Shown here in pieces: positions 47,322 to 56,564 of a DNA stretch of 64,000 nt. A program made the translations under genes and the position numbers. Numbering within the stretch: position 1 is the first letter of the stretch; each line of letters begins with the position of its first letter. Under the pieces are notes generated by a model. That model was not told the DNA's origin and searched no databases. It saw only the letters and a program-made list of their open reading frames with translations. This DNA is from Acidimicrobiales bacterium (GTDB lineage: Bacteria > Actinomycetota > Acidimicrobiia > Acidimicrobiales > MedAcidi-G1), in assembly GCA_028823445.1 (NCBI GenBank), contig JAPKBH010000005.1:32636-96635 (forward strand), read 5' to 3'.

Positions 47322-48467
47322 ATGACGAACGAAACAGCATTTGACGGCCCAAAACCTCGCACCCTCCCGACTTCGGTTCGTGGCCTGCTGGTGTTGGCGT
47401 TGCTTTACATGTTTTTGACTGGGGTCAACTTGCTGGGGGGCGGGTTTAAAACTCTGGGCAACGATCTTGTAGATGGTCTTTTTCAAGGGGTGTCGAACCC
47501 GGTGGCGGGTTTGTTTGTGGGGTTGCTGGCCACGGTTTTGGTGCAGTCTTCTTCGGTGTCTACGTCGGTGATTGTGGGTTTGGTGGCTTCGGGGGTGGTG
47601 AGTACCAGCGATGCGGTGCCCATGATCATGGGAGCCAACTTGGGTACCACGGTGACCAATACATTGGCTTCATTGGGTCATGTGCGTCGTGATGCGGAGT
47701 TTCGTCGAGCTTTTGCAGCAGCCACCGTTCATGATTTTTTCAACATTATGGCGGTGGTGGTGTTTTTACCACTGGAGTTAGCCACCGGTTATCTTTCTTC
47801 AAGCGCGGCGTGGATTACCGAACGGGTAGTGGGTTCGGGGGGCAGCGATTTTAAGAGCCCGTTGAAAGCGGCCGTCAAAATGCCCGCAAATTGGGTAAAA
47901 GATTTATTGGCCAGCCTGGGGGCGCATGGCGACCTCAAGGGCGGTCTGATGATTGCGGTGGGTTTGGTGTTTATTTTTGTGGCTTTGGCTTTTATTACTA
48001 AGAACATGCGGTTGCTGGTGGCCGACCGGGTTGAGGCAGCTATTAATAAGGCTTTGGGGGCGGGGTCGGGTGTTGTCGCCATGGCCTTGGGTCTGATTAT
48101 TACGGTGGCGGTGCAGTCGTCGTCTATTACTACGGCGGTGATGGTGCCGTTGGCGGCTTCGGGAGTGTTGACGCTAGGAAACATTTATCCGGTGACTTTG
48201 GGAGCCAACGTGGGCACCACCGTGACGGCGCTTTTAGCAGCGCTGGCTACCGGTAGCCCAGCGGCGGTGACGGTGGCCGTGGTGCATACTTTGTTCAATA
48301 TAAGCGGCATTGTGGTGTTTTATCCGTTACCGGCTTTGCGGCGAATCCCGCTTCGTTTGGCGGAGTCCTTGGCGGCTTTGGCTACGGAGCGGCGGGCCGT
48401 GGCGGTGGCTTACACGCTGATTATGTTTGTGGTGATCCCGCTAACGGGTGTGTTGGTTTTGCGATGA
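47322..48467 (+). CDS. Na+/phosphate cotransporter family (NptA-like)
   Basis: Inverted-repeat QSSS motifs: VLVQSSSVSTSVIVGLVASG and VAVQSSSITTAVMVPLAASG; IMGANLGTTVTNTLAS / TLGANVGTTVTALLAA. Confidence 0.93.
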   Translation: MTNETAFDGPKPRTLPTSVRGLLVLALLYMFLTGVNLLGGGFKTLGNDLVDGLFQGVSNPVAGLFVGLLATVLVQSSSVSTSVIVGLVASGVVSTSDAVPMIMGANLGTTVTNTLASLGHVRRDAEFRRAFAAATVHDFFNIMAVVVFLPLELATGYLSSSAAWITERVVGSGGSDFKSPLKAAVKMPANWVKDLLASLGAHGDLKGGLMIAVGLVFIFVALAFITKNMRLLVADRVEAAINKALGAGSGVVAMALGLIITVAVQSSSITTAVMVPLAASGVLTLGNIYPVTLGANVGTTVTALLAALATGSPAAVTVAVVHTLFNISGIVVFYPLPALRRIPLRLAESLAALATERRAVAVAYTLIMFVVIPLTGVLVLR

Positions 48468-48537
48468 ATCGGCCCGATGTGGTATTTCAGTTTTTTTCCG
48501 ACAATATAATAAGTAACCAACTATTGGAGTTGATGAC

Positions 48538-49206
48538 ATGGTGATGAGTTTTTTTCGACGCCCCGAAGAGGGAGGGCTTGAGCAAATAGATGCTCAGGTT
48601 CAGCGTATGGTTAACGATGCCCGCCATACTTTTGATTTGGCGATGAGCGCCGTTACCGGCGGTGCGGTAGAAACGGTGGCCGAGGAGGTGCGGCGTACCG
48701 ATCGTCAGATCAACTTGACAGAAATGGAGATTCGCCGGGCTTTGTTGGTGCACGCTTCGGTGCATGGCGCCACGGATACTCCTGAGGTGCTGGTCTTCAT
48801 GAACATGGTTAAAGACTTGGAGCGCATCGGGGATTACAACAAAAACATTTTTGATTTAGCCGAGGAAGGGGTGTCGCTTGCTGGTTCTCCTGATTTGGAG
48901 GAGATTTTGGCCCTGCGAGACGAGGTGTCTTCTCGTATCGCTTTGATGGGAGAAATTTTGGCGACGCGAGATGAAGAGCGAGCTCGTGCTTATATAAGCC
49001 GCGGCGACGAACTGCGTCGAGGTTTTGATGAGAAGGTTAGGGCGCTTATCCATTCCACGGAGCCGGGGGTTTTGGCGGTGCCGCGGGCGTTATTGTTTCG
49101 GTTTTTGAAGCGAATCTCGGCGCATTCGTTGAACGTAGTGTCGGCGGTGGTTATGCCGGTTGATCAACTGGACTATTTTGATGAGTCAGAGGACACGCGA
49201 CTTTAA
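48538..49206 (+). CDS. PhoU-domain protein
   Basis: RTDRQINLTEMEIRRALLVHASVHG...MVKDLERIGDYNKNIFDLAEEG. Confidence 0.85.
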   Translation: MVMSFFRRPEEGGLEQIDAQVQRMVNDARHTFDLAMSAVTGGAVETVAEEVRRTDRQINLTEMEIRRALLVHASVHGATDTPEVLVFMNMVKDLERIGDYNKNIFDLAEEGVSLAGSPDLEEILALRDEVSSRIALMGEILATRDEERARAYISRGDELRRGFDEKVRALIHSTEPGVLAVPRALLFRFLKRISAHSLNVVSAVVMPVDQLDYFDESEDTRL

Positions 49207-49218
49207 GTAGGAACACTG

Positions 49219-50010
49219 GTGGATAGCCCAAAACGAGTATTGGTAACCAACGATGACGGTATTGACTCGCCTGGGGTAGCGGCTTTAGCGGTCATGGTGG
49301 CTGAGGCGGGTTTTGTGCCGGTGGTGGCGGCGCCCGCTATTAATTGGAGCGGTGCGGCGGCGGCTTTGGGGCCTTTGGATGACCCGTCTCGGGTGGCGGT
49401 GCGTCGGGTTGAGTTACCGGGTTTAGAAGATTGGGAAGTTTCTGCGGTGGAGGCTCCTCCGGCGTTGATTGTCATGTTGGCCATGTTGGGTGGTTTTGGC
49501 GATCCGCCTGATTTGGTGGTGTCGGGGGTTAATCAGGGCCCTAATACGGGGCGGTCTACGTTGCATTCGGCAACGGTGGCGGCGGCGTTGGTGGCGGCGA
49601 AGTTTGAGCGCTCAGCGTTGGCGGTGAGTTTGGGTGATGGCGCTGATGATCATCAGGGTTTGTGGCGGTGGGAAACGGCAACTCAAATGGCTGCCCCGTT
49701 GTTGCGTTGGTTGCCGGGAGCTCCGCTAAAAACGGTGTTGAATCTTAATGTTCCTAATGTCGAACATCACCAGGTTTTGGGGTTGCATCATTGCGATTTG
49801 GCGCCGGTAGGCGGGGTGCATACCAGCATTGTGGGCAGGGACGAGCATGGCATAGATATTGATCTTTTGCCGACGAGTGGCGATATTCCTCATGGTACGG
49901 ATTCTGCGTGGCTGCGTAAGGGCTATGCCACGGTTACGGCGTTGGCTCCTCCTTCGGCACAGGTAATGGATTTGCCGGTGGCGGGTTGGTATAGGCCGGC
50001 GGGGGTTTAG
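49219..50010 (+). CDS. surE: 5'/3'-nucleotidase SurE
   Basis: RVLVTNDDGIDSPGVAALA, VSGVNQGPNTGRSTLHSATVAAAL. Confidence 0.95.
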   Translation: MDSPKRVLVTNDDGIDSPGVAALAVMVAEAGFVPVVAAPAINWSGAAAALGPLDDPSRVAVRRVELPGLEDWEVSAVEAPPALIVMLAMLGGFGDPPDLVVSGVNQGPNTGRSTLHSATVAAALVAAKFERSALAVSLGDGADDHQGLWRWETATQMAAPLLRWLPGAPLKTVLNLNVPNVEHHQVLGLHHCDLAPVGGVHTSIVGRDEHGIDIDLLPTSGDIPHGTDSAWLRKGYATVTALAPPSAQVMDLPVAGWYRPAGV

Positions 50011-50082
50011 CGCTGGTGTTGATGGCGGTAATTTTGTTGCGTTGGTGGTGAGCGTTTTGTGGCCACCCCGTAGCCTGTTGTT

Positions 50083-51429
50083 GTGACGAATCCTTCTACT
50101 GCTGCGGTTAATCCGAAGCCGTGGTTGACGCCGTTTACTCGGATGGCGCGGGCCCATGCGGTGGCGGCTATGGCCGATGCCATGATTGCGGTGGCTTTAG
50201 CCGGTTCGGTTTTTTTCTCGATTGATCCTAGTGCGGCGCGTTGGCGGGTGGCGTTGTACCTGGTGTTGACTATCGCCCCGTTTGCTGTGGTGACGCCTTT
50301 TATTGGCCCATTGATTGATCGGGCTCGTGGCGGCCGTCGGGCCATGATTCTTTTTACGGTGGTGGGTCGTGCGGTATTGGCGTGGTTAATGACCCGGCAT
50401 TTGACGGGGTTGTTGTTGTTTCCTGAGGCTTTTGGGTTTCTTATTTTGCAAAAAACTTATTCGGTGGCCAAAAGTGCGTTGGTGCCGAATTTGGTGCGGT
50501 CAGAGGTTGCTTTGGTGCATGCCAACGCCAAGATGAGTTTGGCTAGTGCGTTGAGTTCTATGGTGGGGGCGGGCATTGGCGGTTTGGCTTTGTTGGGGGG
50601 AGCGAACTGGCCGGCTTGGGCGGCGGTGGGAGGGTTTGCTTTGGCGGCACTTTATTTCTTGCAGGTTCCTAAGGTGGCGATTGAAGATGACCCGACGAAG
50701 GAGAGCCTTGAGTTAACGGCCAGAAGCATTGTGTTGACGGCGCGTTCTATGACTTTTTTGCGTGCTGCGGTGGGTTTTGTTACTTTTTTGTTGGCTTTTG
50801 CTTTGCGAGGCGGCGAGGAGGGTTTGCCGTTGGAGGGGTTGGGTCGTGCGGCGGGTGCGGCCACCGGTTTTGTGCGGGGTCAAAATGTTTTTGGTACGCC
50901 GGGTGCGCCGCCGTGGCATTTTGGTTTGGTCATGTTGGCGGCTGGGTTGGGGGTGTTGTTGGGGGCAAAAACGGTGCCTTTGCTGCGTAGACGGGTGGTG
51001 GAGGAGCACATTATTTTGCGTTTCTTGCTGCTTGCTTTTTTGGGGTTGTTGGGGGCTTCGTTTTTGCGCAATGTGTGGGGGGCGGTGTTGGCGTCGGGGG
51101 TGATTGCGGTTTCGGCGAGCAGCGCTAAGTTGGCTTTCGATTCGTTGGTGCAGCGGGATGCTCCCAATGCAAACTATGGGCGCTTTTTTGCCCGTTACGA
51201 GGCCCGTTTTCAAATGAGTTGGGCGGTGGGGGCTTTGTTGGCGACGGTGTTGCCGTTTCCGGTTTATGTGGGTTTTGGTGGGGTGGCTTCGTTGGCGGCG
51301 GTGTCGTTGTTGTGGTATTTATTTTCTCTTCGCGGGGTGCGGGTGCGGCCTACTCCGGTGATGCCGGATCGTGCTGATGGGCAGTTGCCGTTGTGGGATC
51401 GCCAAGAGGGTGATCCGGAAACTCGTTAG
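50083..51429 (+). CDS. MFS-type transporter
   Basis: About 12 hydrophobic segments; FIGPLIDRARGGRRAMILFTVVGRAVLAWL, KSALVPNLVRSEVALVHANAKMS. Confidence 0.85.
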   Translation: MTNPSTAAVNPKPWLTPFTRMARAHAVAAMADAMIAVALAGSVFFSIDPSAARWRVALYLVLTIAPFAVVTPFIGPLIDRARGGRRAMILFTVVGRAVLAWLMTRHLTGLLLFPEAFGFLILQKTYSVAKSALVPNLVRSEVALVHANAKMSLASALSSMVGAGIGGLALLGGANWPAWAAVGGFALAALYFLQVPKVAIEDDPTKESLELTARSIVLTARSMTFLRAAVGFVTFLLAFALRGGEEGLPLEGLGRAAGAATGFVRGQNVFGTPGAPPWHFGLVMLAAGLGVLLGAKTVPLLRRRVVEEHIILRFLLLAFLGLLGASFLRNVWGAVLASGVIAVSASSAKLAFDSLVQRDAPNANYGRFFARYEARFQMSWAVGALLATVLPFPVYVGFGGVASLAAVSLLWYLFSLRGVRVRPTPVMPDRADGQLPLWDRQEGDPETR

Positions 51430-52691
51430 TTTTCTGCGGGGTCTTCGGGTAGCGAGATGCGAGCTAGCCAGAGGCGTGGGTTATCTATTTCGTTTGGGGT
51501 GGGTAAAAAGCGGGCTTCTTCCCATAAACGGTTGAGGTCGTTGTGGCTTCCCCATTGGATGATTCCTTCGACAAAGGAGGCGCCGCGGTCTACTTGGTCT
51601 TGGGTCAGGTTGAGTCCTAATATTTTTTCAACAAAACGGTCGGCTTCGTGGGTTTCTACTCGGCGGCGTCGTAGGGCTTCGGTGATCATGGGGTAGTTGG
51701 CGATGAGCCCGCTGCCTATTTCGTCCATGAGGTGGTCTACGTAGCCGATGATGGCTGCTACTTGGGCTTCAAGGTAAGGCAGGAGAGCTTTTTGGTCGGG
51801 GGATTGCACGGCTCCCAGAATGGTTTCGGGGTCAAGTATTTGCGAAAAGTCGGGGGGGTTTTCGGGGTCGCCTTGGAGGTCGATGCCGCTGTCTTCGAGG
51901 GAGCGTTGCAAGGTTTCGGGGTCGTTTTGAAATCCTGCGGCGTGGCGGCTGAGGAGGTCGCTTATGGCTTTGCGTACGTGGGGGATGCCAAACAATGCGT
52001 GGTGCAGGGTTTCGTGGAGACATACCCAGAGGCGGAGGTCTTCGCTGCGCAGGCTCCAGTCGTTGCCGAATGCTTCAATGTTGGGGGCAACGAGCAGCAG
52101 GTGATCGTCGGCTCGGGGGATGGGCAGGTCGTAGCTGCCCAGGCTGCGTTGGGCCAGGCGACCCACCATGGTGCCGGTGGTAATGCTGGTCATCATGGGA
52201 GCAAAGGAGGAAAACATTTGGCCCAGTGATTGGCGGAGTTCGGGGGGAAGTTGGGCGGCGATTTCTTCGGGGAGGTCCAGGGTGAAGTTTTCCGGGAGGT
52301 CTTGGTTGAGGGCGCTGGTCATTTTGGCCAACAGCGGTTCGAGGGCGGTGATGCTGCGTTCGGCCCAGGCCCCTCGGGTGAGGGGTTCAATGACCAGGGG
52401 TTGGCCGCGGTTGATGAGTAGACCGGTGTGGTTTTCTACTTGCAGTTGAGCGACCCGGGCCAGTTGTTCGTATTCCATGCGCATTACGGGGTCTACGTTG
52501 GTTTCGGGTTGACCTTCTTGAGCTATGGAGCGTGCTATTTCGCGGGCTTGGGCGGTGGGGTCAAGGTTGGATAACTGGTCAAACCCGCCTGTTCCTTGCT
52601 GGTTTAGGGCCTCGAAGAGTTTGCCTAGTTGGGCCAGCGGGTCATTTGATTCGTCACCAAATGGGTCTTCGGGTAGTTGATTGCTGTTCAC
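51426..52691 (-). CDS. Zinc-dependent metalloprotease-like protein (DUF2342 family)
   Basis: LWVCLHETLHHALFGIPHVR (HExxH); NIEAFGNDWSLRSEDLRLWV; VEGIIQWGSHNDLNRLWEEARFLPTPNEIDNP. Confidence 0.85.
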   Translation of the reverse strand: MNSNQLPEDPFGDESNDPLAQLGKLFEALNQQGTGGFDQLSNLDPTAQAREIARSIAQEGQPETNVDPVMRMEYEQLARVAQLQVENHTGLLINRGQPLVIEPLTRGAWAERSITALEPLLAKMTSALNQDLPENFTLDLPEEIAAQLPPELRQSLGQMFSSFAPMMTSITTGTMVGRLAQRSLGSYDLPIPRADDHLLLVAPNIEAFGNDWSLRSEDLRLWVCLHETLHHALFGIPHVRKAISDLLSRHAAGFQNDPETLQRSLEDSGIDLQGDPENPPDFSQILDPETILGAVQSPDQKALLPYLEAQVAAIIGYVDHLMDEIGSGLIANYPMITEALRRRRVETHEADRFVEKILGLNLTQDQVDRGASFVEGIIQWGSHNDLNRLWEEARFLPTPNEIDNPRLWLARISLPEDPAEN

Positions 52692-52708
52692 AAGGGCATC
52701 GTAGGGTG

Positions 52709-53758
52709 GTGAACAGTCAGAAGCCTCGCGTGGTGGTCACCGGTTCTACCGGTGCGGTGGGTCGTCAGGTCTGTACGCGTCTGGCCGGTGAAGGTTTTTC
52801 TGTGGTGGGTTTGGATCGCCGTTCGGGGGTTTCGACCCATGCTGAGGTGTCGTTGTTGACGGTGGATTTGGCGGTCGCTGATTTGCGTTCGTTGTTGATG
52901 GGGGCCGATGTGTTGGTGCATTTGGCTTCGGGGGTGCGGGCCCAAGATGTGCATGGCGACCCGGGCCACGACATGTTGACGGTGGCGGAGCGTTTGTTGG
53001 CGGCGGCCGCTGATGCGGGGGTGGCTCATGTGGTGGTGCGTTCGTCGGCCATGGTTTATGGGGCTTGGGCCGATAACCCGGTGCCGTTGACTGAGGAGGC
53101 TGAGGTGCAGCCTTGCCGAGGGTTTCGTTTTGCTGAGCATCGAGCGTCTTTGGAGGGTTTGGCGACGGCTTGGGCGACTCAGGCGCCGGGGCGGTCGGCG
53201 AGTTTGTTGCGTCCGGCGGTGACGGTGGCTGAGGAACGTCCGGGGGGTTTGGCGCGTATTTTGGCTTCGGCGGCGGCTATTCGTGCGCAAGAGGGTGATC
53301 CGTTGGGTCAGTTTGTGCATGCCGATGATTTGGCTTCGGCGGTGGTGTGTGTGGTGGAGCAGCGTTTTGATGGCCCAATTAATGTGGCGCCCGATGGTTG
53401 GATTTCTGCGCCGATGATGGCGGAGTTGGGGGGTCCGGCGCCGCGTTTGCGTTTGCCGGCGCCGATGGCTTCGTGGGTGGCGGAGGTGCGGTGGCAGTTG
53501 GGTTTGACCGATGCGCCGCCTTCTGTGGTGCCGTACACGGTGTTTCCGTGGGTGGTGGCTAATGATCGTTTGCGAGCGTTGGGGTGGGTGCCTTCGCATA
53601 GCAATGAGGAGGCGTATGTGGTGGGCTATGAGCCACGGGCTACGGATCGTTTGGATGCGAAGCATCGACAGCAGTTGTCTTTGGCGGTGACCGGGGGAGC
53701 AGTGTTGTTGGGGTTGGTGCTTTTGGGGCGTTTGCTGGGTCGGTGGCGAAAAAGTTGA
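52709..53758 (+). CDS. NAD-dependent epimerase/dehydratase family protein with C-terminal TM
   Basis: RVVVTGSTGAVGRQVCTRLAGEGFSVVGLDRR; GTG 52709 start; C-term hydrophobic LAVTGGAVLLGLVLLGRLLGRW. Confidence 0.85.
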   Translation: MNSQKPRVVVTGSTGAVGRQVCTRLAGEGFSVVGLDRRSGVSTHAEVSLLTVDLAVADLRSLLMGADVLVHLASGVRAQDVHGDPGHDMLTVAERLLAAAADAGVAHVVVRSSAMVYGAWADNPVPLTEEAEVQPCRGFRFAEHRASLEGLATAWATQAPGRSASLLRPAVTVAEERPGGLARILASAAAIRAQEGDPLGQFVHADDLASAVVCVVEQRFDGPINVAPDGWISAPMMAELGGPAPRLRLPAPMASWVAEVRWQLGLTDAPPSVVPYTVFPWVVANDRLRALGWVPSHSNEEAYVVGYEPRATDRLDAKHRQQLSLAVTGGAVLLGLVLLGRLLGRWRKS

Positions 53759-53792
53759 GCGTTGCTGCTGGCCGGGTCGTACGATGTTTATT

Positions 53793-54287
53793 ATGTCTGC
53801 TTCCGCACCGGTCTTGGCTCCGTTGACTCCTCCAGAGGGAGATACGTGGTGTGGTTTGTCGGCTACGGATTTGCCGGTGGCTGAAGTGTTGGGGTGGGCC
53901 AATAAGCCGGATTGTGGGGCGGTGGTGTTGTTTAGCGGCAATGCCCGCGATCATGCCCCGGGTCGAGATGCGGTGACTGCTTTGGAATACGAGGCTTATG
54001 AGGAGCAAGCGGTTCCTCGTTTGTTGCAGGTGGTTGAGGATGCTCGTTTGCGTTGGCCTGCGGTGCGCCAGGTGGCTTTGTTGCATCGGGTAGGTCCGTT
54101 GGTTATTGGTGAGGCAGCGGTGTTGGTGGTGGTTTCTTCGCCTCATCGCCCGGAGGCTTTTGATGCGGGCCGTTTTTGTATCGATGCGTTAAAGGCTTCG
54201 GTGCCTATTTGGAAGCAAGAAACGTGGGCCGGCGGCCAGCATTGGGGTACCGATGCGCAGCACGTGGTTGAGTCGAGTCGGGCATGA
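53793..54287 (+). CDS. moaE: Molybdopterin synthase catalytic subunit
   Basis: CGAVVLFSGNARDHAPGRDAVTALEYEAYEEQA, LLHRVGPLVIGEAAVLVVVSSPHRPEAFDAGRFCIDALKASVPIWKQE. Confidence 0.93.
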   Translation: MSASAPVLAPLTPPEGDTWCGLSATDLPVAEVLGWANKPDCGAVVLFSGNARDHAPGRDAVTALEYEAYEEQAVPRLLQVVEDARLRWPAVRQVALLHRVGPLVIGEAAVLVVVSSPHRPEAFDAGRFCIDALKASVPIWKQETWAGGQHWGTDAQHVVESSRA

Positions 54288-54514
54288 ATTCGTCGGTAAT
54301 GTTTTTGTTGGGTGCGGGGGGTTTGGCGGTGGCTGGGTCGTTGTTGGTGTGGCTGTTTAGCCGTCCTCGCAAGGCGGTGCATGATCCAAATGAGGTTCGC
54401 AATACCTTGCGTGGTTTGCATCAACCGGGGGTGGGTACGAGTCGGTCGGGTCCGGCTACGCAACCCAACCGGGTGGTGGTAGATAAAAATATTGATCCGA
54501 AGAGGCGCTTCTAA
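54284..54514 (+). CDS. Small TM hypothetical protein
   Basis: 76 aa, N-terminal TM; ATGA overlap with moaE and abuts mreB start. Confidence 0.6.
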   Translation: MNSSVMFLLGAGGLAVAGSLLVWLFSRPRKAVHDPNEVRNTLRGLHQPGVGTSRSGPATQPNRVVVDKNIDPKRRF

Positions 54515-55533
54515 TGGCTCGAGATTTAGCGATTGATTTAGGTACGGCCAACACGTTGGTTTATGCCCGGGGCGAGGGCTTGGTTTTTGCGGAGCCTTCA
54601 GTTATTGCTTTGAATAAGCGTTCGGGTGAAGTGTTGGCTATGGGCAACGAGGCGTGGCGGATGATTGGTCGTACGCCGGCGCATGTGGTGGCGGAGCGCC
54701 CGTTGCGTAAGGGGGCGATTAAAGATTTTGATATTACTCAGCGCATGGTGCGGGTGTTGTTTGAGCGGGTGGGGGTGAGCCGGTTTAATCGCCCCAAGGT
54801 GCTTATTTGTGTGCCGTCGGCGATTACTGCGGTGGAGCGCCGGGCGGTTACTGAGGCGGCGCGTCGGGCGGGGGCTACTGATGCGCAGTTGATTGAGCAA
54901 CCGTTGGCGGCGGCTATTGGCGCCAATTTGCCGATTAGTGAGGCTATGGGGAACATGGTGGTTGATGTGGGCGGCGGCACGTCGGAGTCGGCCATGTTGT
55001 CTTTGGGTGGGGTGGTGGCTTTAGAGGCGGTGCGGATTGGTTCGTTTGATATTGATGCGGCGATTATGGAGTATGTAAAAAACGAGCACGGTATGGCTAT
55101 TGGGGAGCACACGGCGGAGGAAATCAAGATACAGATTGGTTCGGCGGCTCCGGTGGCTGAGGAGTTGCGAGCCGAGGTGGCTGGTCAAGAGATGATGACG
55201 GGGTTGCCCAAGAAAGTGATTTTGACGGCCACGGAGATTCGTCGGGCGATTAACGAACCGGTGACGGCCATGATTGAGTCGGCGGTGACGTGTTTAACGC
55301 AGGCTCCGCCGGAGTTGGGCCAGGATTTAATGAATGAGGGTATTCATTTGGTGGGCGGCGGTGGGTTGTTGCGGGGTTTTGATGTGCGTTTGGCGGAAGA
55401 AACAGGGGTGCCGGTAAATATTGTTGGTGAACCGTTGGAGTGTGTGGTGATGGGTGCGGGTCAATGCATTGAGGATTTCGATGCGATGCGGATCATGTTT
55501 ATGGAGTCTCGTCCTCGTCAGGTGGGTCGTTAG
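54514..55533 (+). CDS. mreB: Rod shape-determining protein MreB
   Basis: DLAIDLGTANTLVYARGEGLVFAEPSVIALNKRSGEVLAMGNEA, VVDVGGGTSESAMLSLGGVV, HLVGGGGLLRGFDVRLAEETGVPV. Confidence 0.95.
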   Translation: MARDLAIDLGTANTLVYARGEGLVFAEPSVIALNKRSGEVLAMGNEAWRMIGRTPAHVVAERPLRKGAIKDFDITQRMVRVLFERVGVSRFNRPKVLICVPSAITAVERRAVTEAARRAGATDAQLIEQPLAAAIGANLPISEAMGNMVVDVGGGTSESAMLSLGGVVALEAVRIGSFDIDAAIMEYVKNEHGMAIGEHTAEEIKIQIGSAAPVAEELRAEVAGQEMMTGLPKKVILTATEIRRAINEPVTAMIESAVTCLTQAPPELGQDLMNEGIHLVGGGGLLRGFDVRLAEETGVPVNIVGEPLECVVMGAGQCIEDFDAMRIMFMESRPRQVGR

Positions 55534-56203
55534 GCGAGAAGCCGGTGAGGTCTTCGGCGGCTTGTCGGGTTTGTGGGTCGCGGTCGGTGAGCATGCGTTT
55601 TAGGGCGGCGTCTACTTGAGGCCCTTCATAGGAGGCTAGGGCCAGGGTGGCTCGGCGCCGCATGGGGGCTTTGTCGTCGAGGGCGGCCAAGATGGCGGGG
55701 AGGCTGTTGGGGTGGCCGAGGGCGCCCAGGGCGGCGATGGCTGCTTCTCGACAGAGGGGGTCGTCGTGGTTTTGTCCGAGGTCGGCGAGTTGGGTGGCGT
55801 GCTGTTCGCTGAGTTCGGGTTGGTTGAGTTCGGGGAGGATTTCTCCTAAAGCCCAGCAGGTGGTTTCTATTACGTCGGGGTCGTGGTGGTCGAGTAGTTG
55901 GGCGACTTCTTGAGCGAGTTCTTTGGTGGGGGGTTGTTGGGTGGCCACGTTGAGAGCTTGTTGTTGTACGGCTGCTGCGGGGTCGTTGAGGCTGGTGGTG
56001 AGTTGGGGTCCGGTGAGTTGGTTGAGCCGGTGGAGGGCGTTGAGGGCGGCGGCTCGTACGGGGGCTTGGGGGTCAGTCAGGAGGGTGCGGGCGGTGTCGA
56101 CGCTGGTGTTGGGGGCTTGGTGTCCGGCCAAGATGGCTTGGCGCCGGCGTTGGGCGGTGGCTGGGTCCGGGGGGTCGGTGAGGTGTTCGTAGCGTCCGGC
56201 CAT
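55499..56203 (-). CDS. HEAT-repeat protein
   Basis: Repeated segments: PVRAAALNALHRLNQL, LCREAAIAALGALGHPNSLPAILAALDDKAPMRRRATLALASYEG. Confidence 0.85.
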   Translation of the reverse strand: MAGRYEHLTDPPDPATAQRRRQAILAGHQAPNTSVDTARTLLTDPQAPVRAAALNALHRLNQLTGPQLTTSLNDPAAAVQQQALNVATQQPPTKELAQEVAQLLDHHDPDVIETTCWALGEILPELNQPELSEQHATQLADLGQNHDDPLCREAAIAALGALGHPNSLPAILAALDDKAPMRRRATLALASYEGPQVDAALKRMLTDRDPQTRQAAEDLTGFSPNDPPDEDETP

Positions 56204-56206
56204 GGG

Positions 56207-56524
56207 TTAGCCGATGGCTTGTTCGAGTAAGAAGGTGCCGGCAAAAAAGAGTGCTCCGAAGGCGGTGGCGATGAATGCTCCGCCGACTGCGACGAGTACA
56301 ACGAGGGCCACTAGGGAGCGCAGGCGGTGCCACCAGCGGATGCGGGCTCGCCGGCCGGTGAGTACTTTGCGTGGCGGTTGAAACCAGATTCCACTGAGGG
56401 CGGCCAGGTTCCATTTGCGGTCGACGGCTCGTTCGGTGTCGCCGCTGGGGGGTAGCCAGGTGCGGTGTATGGCGTGGTCGGTTTGCCAAAGGTTTTGTGC
56501 GAGTTTTTGTGGGGTGCGTGCCAT
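56207..56524 (-). CDS. Small membrane protein
   Basis: MARTPQKLAQNLWQTDHAIHRTWLPPSGD... with C-terminal TM; ATG at 56524. Confidence 0.6.
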   Translation of the reverse strand: MARTPQKLAQNLWQTDHAIHRTWLPPSGDTERAVDRKWNLAALSGIWFQPPRKVLTGRRARIRWWHRLRSLVALVVLVAVGGAFIATAFGALFFAGTFLLEQAIG

Positions 56525-56564
56525 ATTGTTGGTCAGCGTGGCAGGCTGGGGGGGTCCCGGTGTG

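Noticed and set aside
52688-53941. 417-aa antisense ORF rich in H/R/T/Q
   Set aside because: Antisense shadow of the NAD-epimerase gene; compositional artefact.
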